Source: Okapia johnstoni (Eukaryota > Chordata > Mammalia > Artiodactyla > Giraffidae). Taken from it: a stretch of 64,000 nt of DNA. The translations under genes were made by a program, and so were the position numbers. The notes under the pieces are model-generated. The model did no database searches and was not told the DNA's origin. It saw nothing but the letters and a program-made list of their open reading frames with translations. This document shows, piece by piece, positions 59,672-64,000 of this stretch; positions within the stretch are counted from its first letter, which is position 1; each line of letters starts with the position of its first letter. The DNA is taken from NCBI GenBank assembly GCA_024291935.2, contig JAGTYA010000025.1:8949501-9013500 (forward strand), in the 5' to 3' direction.

Positions 59672-59792
59672 AGGGACTTGCCTGGCGGTCTAGTTCGGTT
59701 AAGCCTCCGTGCTTCTGCTGCAGGGGGCACGAGTTTGATCCCTGTTCAGGGAATGAAGATTCTGCATGCCACATGGCGAGGCCAAAAAAATG
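59672..59792 (+). repeat. CHR-type tRNA-derived SINE
   Basis: agggacttgcctggcggtc, 'gttaagcctccgtgcttctgc', 'gcacgagtttgatccctg', 'ttcagggaatgaagattctgc' and 'catggcgaggccaaaaaaa'. Confidence 0.9.
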
Positions 59793-60084
59793 AAATACAG
59801 AAGCATAGAAGGCTGCTTTGAGTAGGAAATTCAAACAAAAAATAAACTACTATTGGTTAAACTCTACTAAAAAAAAAAAACTTTAGCTTAAAAAAGGGGA
59901 GGGGATATAAAACCTAAGACAGACACAGCAGCTGAGGAAGAGAAGGGAAGAGAAATAACTCCACCCCTAGAAATAGAAAGTTTTATGAAGGCCACACCTC
60001 TGAGACCCAGGTTCTAGTGCCTGCCTAAATCTGAGGCCTACCAGATTATCACAGAACTCCCCTCACCCTCCATTCTCACGCTAA

Positions 60085-60573
60085 CAGTTCAGTTCAGTTC
60101 AGTCGCTCAGTCATGTCTGACTCTTTGCAACCCCATGGACTGCAGCACGCCAGGCTTCCCTGTCCATCATAATCTCTTGGAGCTTGCTCAAACTCAGGTC
60201 CATTGAGTCGCTGATGCCATCCAACCATCTCATCCTCTGTCAGCCCCTTCTCCTCCTGCTTCAATCTTTCCCAGCATCAGGGTCTCTTCCAGTGAGTCAG
60301 TTCTTCCCATCAGGTGGTCAAAGTATTGGAGTTTCAGCTTCAGCACCAGTCCTTCCAAAGAATATTCAGGACTGATCTCCTTTAGGATGGACTGGTTTGA
60401 TCTCTTTGCAATCCAAGGAACTCTCAAGAGTCTTCTCCAACACCACAGTTCAAAAGCATCAATTCTTTGGCACTCAGCTTTCTTTATAGTCCAACTCTCA
60501 CATCCATACATGATCACTGGAAAAACCATAACTTTGACTAGACAGACCTTTGTCAGCAAAGTAATGTCTCTGA
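60085..60573 (-). repeat. BovB LINE C-terminus and 3' end
   Basis: Minus-strand copy with cagttcagttcagttcag at the 3' terminus. A frame encodes the BovB C-terminal protein (RDITLLTKV, MYGCESWTIKKAE, AFELWCWRRLLRVPW), truncated before the polymerase active site. Confidence 0.95.
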
Positions 60574-60999
60574 GTAAAAATAACAATGGAATATAGCTGC
60601 AAGAAACAAACTCACTGTGTGAAATACCACAAAGAGAAAATCCAAAGCTAAGCAGGGATATAATGGACACTAGGGAAAGTTGAAGTCTTTGGTTTCCATG
60701 GCAACAACATGTATCAATGCTGGTAACCATAGCAATAATACACTTTAAACATAGACCAACCCCTAACAGATTAATTTAAATTCTACCTTAAAGGCCCAGC
60801 AGAAGGAAGCTTGCAGTCTTCTCCAAGCATATCAGATATTCACCTCAGTATTTCCTGTTATACACAAAATGGACACCTTTCAACAAGAACTTATTAAGCG
60901 TGCCAAAGGCGGTAATAAAAACATAGTTTGCAGAAACAAAGCAATCACCAGAACTAGACTCAGATATGCCACAGGTATGAGAATTATCAGAGAATTTAA

Positions 61000-61770
61000 A
61001 ATATGATTAATATGGCAAAGGATAATGGAAAAGGTAGACAGCAGGCAAGATCGGACAGGTAATTTTACAAAGACATGGAAATCATAAAGAATAAAGTGGA
61101 AATCCTAGAAAGAAAAATCTGGTAATAAACAACAAATTCTTTTAGTAGATTTGAAACAGCTAAAAAAAGAATCAGTGAACTTGAAGACAGGCTCACAGAA
61201 ATTACTCAAATTGAAATGTAAAGATGAAGTAAACAACAAATTCTTTTAGTTGATTTGAAACAGCTAAAAAAAGAATCAGGGAACTTGAAGACAGGCTCAA
61301 AGAATTTACTCAAATTGAAATGTAAAGAAGTAGGAAAATAAAACTAGAGAAAACATCCAAGAACTGTGGGAAAATATCAAATAGTGTAATATAGTCAGAA
61401 TGTCTGGAGAAGAAAGAACAGAGCAGAAGAAATATTTGAATGGTTAAGTGACAAGACACCAAACTACAGATTTAAGAAGGTCCAAAGGTGTCAAACAAGA
61501 CTTAAAAAAACAAAAAAACAAAAAACTAGGCATATCATATTCAAATAGCTGAAAGGAAAAAGGAAATCTTGAAGGCAACCAGAGAGGGGAAAACATAGTA
61601 TATATAGAGGAACAAGGATAAGGATTATAATAACCTTGCTGTCAGAAACTTTGCAAGCAAGGTAATAGGGGTTTAGAAACTTTAAAATGTTGAACACAAA
61701 AGACTGTTCAACCAGTATTCTATATCTAGTGACAATATCCTTTGTAAGTGAAGAGGAAATAAAGACTTTT
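61000..61770 (+). repeat. L1/HAL1-type LINE, ORF1 region
   Basis: Sense text with KKRISELEDRLTEI-type coding remnants, then 'ccaagaactgtgggaaaatatcaa', 'gcatatcatattcaaatagctgaaagg', 'cttgaaggcaaccagagagg' and 'ccagtattctatatctagtgacaatatcc', matching the ORF1 region of a half-L1-like element. Carries a local 104-bp duplication. Confidence 0.7.
61127..61328. repeat. 104-bp tandem duplication within the L1
   Basis: aaacaacaaattcttttag begins at 61127 and again at 61231. The units run through gaatcag, gaacttgaagacaggctca and caaattgaaatgtaaag with a few mismatches, so a coiled-coil coding segment of ORF1 is doubled. Confidence 0.93.
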
Positions 61771-62009
61771 CCAATGTGTGAGGAGTGCACTTTTTGGTGC
61801 AGCCACTATGGAAAACAGTATGGAGTTTTCCCTAAAAAGCTATCAAGAAAAAAGAACTGCCATATGACCCAGCAATACCACTCTTGGACATACATCTGGA
61901 GAAAACTCTAATTCAAAAGGGTACATGCACCTCAATAGTCACAGCAGCACTATGAGTGATAACCAAGGCCCAGAAGCGACCTGAATGTCCATCAGCAGAG
62001 GAATGGATA

Positions 62010-62136
62010 CAGAGAAGGCAATGGCACCCGACTCCAGTACTCTTGCCTGGAGAATCCCAGGGACGGGGGAGCCTTGTGGGCTGCCGTCTATGGGGTTGCA
62101 CAGAGTCGGACACAACTGAAGCGACTGAGCAGCAGC
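62010..62136 (+). repeat. Bov-A SINE nested in L1
   Basis: Single head-less Bov-A monomer of the second-unit type, ending gcgactgagcagcagc. A perfect 16-base duplication of L1 sequence, agcagaggaatggata, at 61994-62009 and 62137-62152 dates it as later than the L1. Confidence 0.96.
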
Positions 62137-62619
62137 AGCAGAGGAATGGATAAATAAGATAAATGGGTAAATAAGCAGCATATGCACACAATGGTAAAGT
62201 ACTCAGTCATAAAAAGAATGAAGTAATGCCATTTGCAGCAAAAAGGACAGACCTAGAGAGTATCATACTAACTGCAGGAAGTCAGAAAAGACAAATATCA
62301 CAGAATATCACTTATATGTGGAATCCAAAATAAACTATACAAATGAACTTATTTACAAAACAGAAACAGACTCACAGAGAAAACAAACTTACAGTGGCCA
62401 AAGGTGAAAGCGGGTGACGATAAACTGGGAAATTAGGGCTTAAAAGATATATACTACTAAAACAGATAAACAAGGCCTACTGTACAGCACAGATAACTAT
62501 GTTCAATATCTTGTAACAACCTAAAATGGAAAAGAATCTGAAAAGGAATATATATACACATACATGTATAACTGAATCAGTTTGCTGTACACAAGAAACT
62601 GACACAACAGTGTAAATCA

Positions 62620-63230
62620 GCTTAGCTCAGTCGCTCAGTCGTGTCGGACTCGTTGCGACCCCATGGACTGCAGCACGCCAGGCCTCCCTGTCCATCACCA
62701 ACTCCCGGAGCCTGCTCCAACTCATGTCCATCAAGTTGCTGATGCCATTCAACCATCTCATCCTCTGCCGTCCCCTTCTCCTCCTGCCTTCAACCTTTCC
62801 CAGCATCAGGGTCTTTTCCAATGAGTCCATTCATCACATCAGGTGGCCAAAGTATCAGAGCTTCAGCTTCAGCATCAGTCCTTCCAATGAATATTCACGA
62901 CTGATTTCCTTTAGGGTTGACCGGTTTGATCTCCTTGCAGTCCAAGGGATTCTCAAGAATCTCCTCCAGCACCACAGTTCAAAAGCATCAATTCTTCAGC
63001 ACTTAGCTTTCTTTATGGTCCAACTCTCACATCCATACATGACTACCGGAAAAACCATAGTTTTGACTATATGGAACTCTGTCGGTAAAGTAATGTCTTT
63101 GCTTTTAATATGCTGGTGTGTGAGATGAGTGTAACTGTGAGGTAGTCTCAACATTCTTTGGCACTGCCTTTCTTTGGGATTGGAATGAAAACTGATCTTT
63201 TCCAGTCCTGTGGCCACTGCTGAATTTTCC
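62620..63230 (-). repeat. BovB LINE nested in L1, with internal RT deletion
   Basis: Minus-strand BovB. From 62620 to about 63114 it is the usual C-terminus and 3' tail. At about 63115 the text jumps (aatatgctg|gtgtgtgagatgagtg) to BovB sequence that normally lies roughly 1 kb further 5' ('cattctttggcactgcctttctttgggattgg', then 'gtcctgtggccactgctgaattttcc'). The catalytic RT core between is missing. Right L1 junction is at aactatac. Confidence 0.92.
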
Positions 63231-63370
63231 AACTATACTTCAATTAAAAAAATCTTAATTCCAAATTTCTTACATCAAGTATTCATGATATGTAATTCAA
63301 AACAGGAAAGAATACTCAAAATAAACATATAATAGTGTTTATTATTAATTAATGTTACATATAAATAGCA

Positions 63371-63590
63371 GGCTTCCCAGGAGGCTCAGTGGGTAAAGAC
63401 TCCACCTGCAATGCAGGCGATGCAGGTTCAATCCCTGGGTCAGGAAGATCCCGATGGAGGGCATGGCAACCCACTCCAGTATTCTTGCCTAGAGAATTCC
63501 ATAACAGAGGAGTCTGGAGGGCCACAGTTCATGGGGTCACTAAGAGTCAGACACGACTGAAGTGACTGAGCACGTACACACACATAACAT
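63371..63590 (+). repeat. Bov-tA SINE
   Basis: Full sense copy: ggcttcccaggaggctcag, box B ggttcaatccc, 'ccactccagtattcttgcc' and 'gagtcagacacgactgaag', with a CA-rich tail. The motif aatgttacat occurs at 63352-63361 and 63593-63602, but ten bases separate the left copy from the element. Confidence 0.95.
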
Positions 63591-63602
63591 AAATGTTACA
63601 TT

Positions 63603-64000
63603 TCAATATGCCTTCAGAATGTCAAACTCTGCTCAACTGACCCAGAGCCAATCTTAAATCTCTCTAGAGTAAATGGATGAACACAAAGTTTAGAAATAAA
63701 ACTTAGTCATGTTTTTTGGATTTTAAAAACGTCTTCAACTTATTCTCTTTCTCCTTCACTGTAGGTCATTTGAAATGGTTTCAGTGGTAACACATACTTT
63801 ATGCTTTGCTACACTGCAAATTTATTCAACAGTTCTATTCTTGAAGTCATTATTTCCTCTCATGCTTCTGCTTTATAAAGGACAACATTGTTCCGGCTAC
63901 CTCCTAAGGGTATTTGTGATTTAGCAACATCTTTTCCCAGCCCGGTCATTCACACTCAAAACAAACCTTTCTCTTGACCTCTTTGGTTTATAAATGCATA
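63603..64000. other. Unannotated sequence to window end
   Basis: AT-rich. No repeat, exon or regulatory signal recognised. Confidence 0.45.

Larger units (their letters stand above)
61771..63256 (+). repeat. L1 LINE 3' end carrying two nested insertions
   Basis: Sense L1 ORF2 end/3' UTR: 'gcagccactatggaaaacag', 'ccatatgacccagcaatacc', 'aattcaaaagggtacatgcacc', '(SINE)', 'cataaaaagaatgaagtaatgcc', 'cttatatgtggaatccaaaa', 'ctactgtacagcacagataac', 'gtacacaagaaactgacac', '(BovB)', 'aactatacttcaattaaaaaaa'. The pieces fit together across both insertions. Confidence 0.85.
53331..64000 (-). other. Upstream TMCC1 intron or 5' flank
   Basis: If the leader exon starts at 53330, noncoding TMCC1 first exons must lie further up, in or beyond this interval. 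No CpG island or coding exon is visible here, so the distal promoter is probably outside the window. Confidence 0.55.

Overview
The window is vertebrate nuclear DNA from a ruminant, most likely a bovid (cattle, sheep, goat, buffalo or a relative). The diagnosis rests on the repeats. Bov-tA and BOV-A2 SINEs and BovB (RTE-type) LINE pieces occur throughout on both strands, together with CHR-type tRNA-derived SINEs and older mammalian MIR, L2, L1, LTR and DNA-transposon debris. Nothing looks bacterial, viral or plasmid-like. There is no CRISPR array, operon, functional tRNA gene or rRNA gene.

One host gene can be recognised: TMCC1 (transmembrane and coiled-coil domain family 1), on the minus strand, so transcription runs from high to low coordinates. 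Two pieces of its 5' part are here. The first is a large coding exon at 52631-53203 encoding the first 191 residues of the long isoform. It ends in a consensus donor, and its leader probably starts at 53330. The second lies about 25.5 kb further along the transcript, inside a CpG island at about 26.98-27.76 kb. It is a 13-codon alternative first coding exon (27046-27084) with an in-frame stop upstream, an ideal start context and a donor. Both exons end between codons, so both can splice to the same downstream TMCC1 exons, which lie beyond position 1. The window therefore shows a distal-promoter long isoform and an internal-promoter short isoform.

Layout: 1-26.9 kb is TMCC1 intron (MIR, L2, Bov-tA, BovB tails). 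27.0-27.8 kb is the internal promoter and short first exon. 27.8-52.6 kb is intron, with a 5'-truncated BovB carrying a nested SINE (33.1-34.4 kb), an internally deleted L1 (34.7-36.3 kb), a three-unit BOV-A array (36.6-37.0 kb), a probable LTR (39.8-40.6 kb) and a U6 snRNA pseudogene (46.1 kb). 52.6-53.3 kb is the long-isoform exon. 53.3-64 kb is upstream intron or 5' flank, with a Tigger-like DNA transposon (54.1-54.45 kb) and an L1 invaded by both a BOV-A and a rearranged BovB (61-63.25 kb).

I found no previously undescribed system. The points most worth a second look are the alternative TMCC1 promoter and its isoform logic, a possible upstream ORF in the long-isoform leader, and several retroelement structures dated by nesting and target-site duplications. 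Repeat family names come from memory of consensus sequences, and edges are by eye, usually within about 10-20 bases unless a target-site duplication fixes them.
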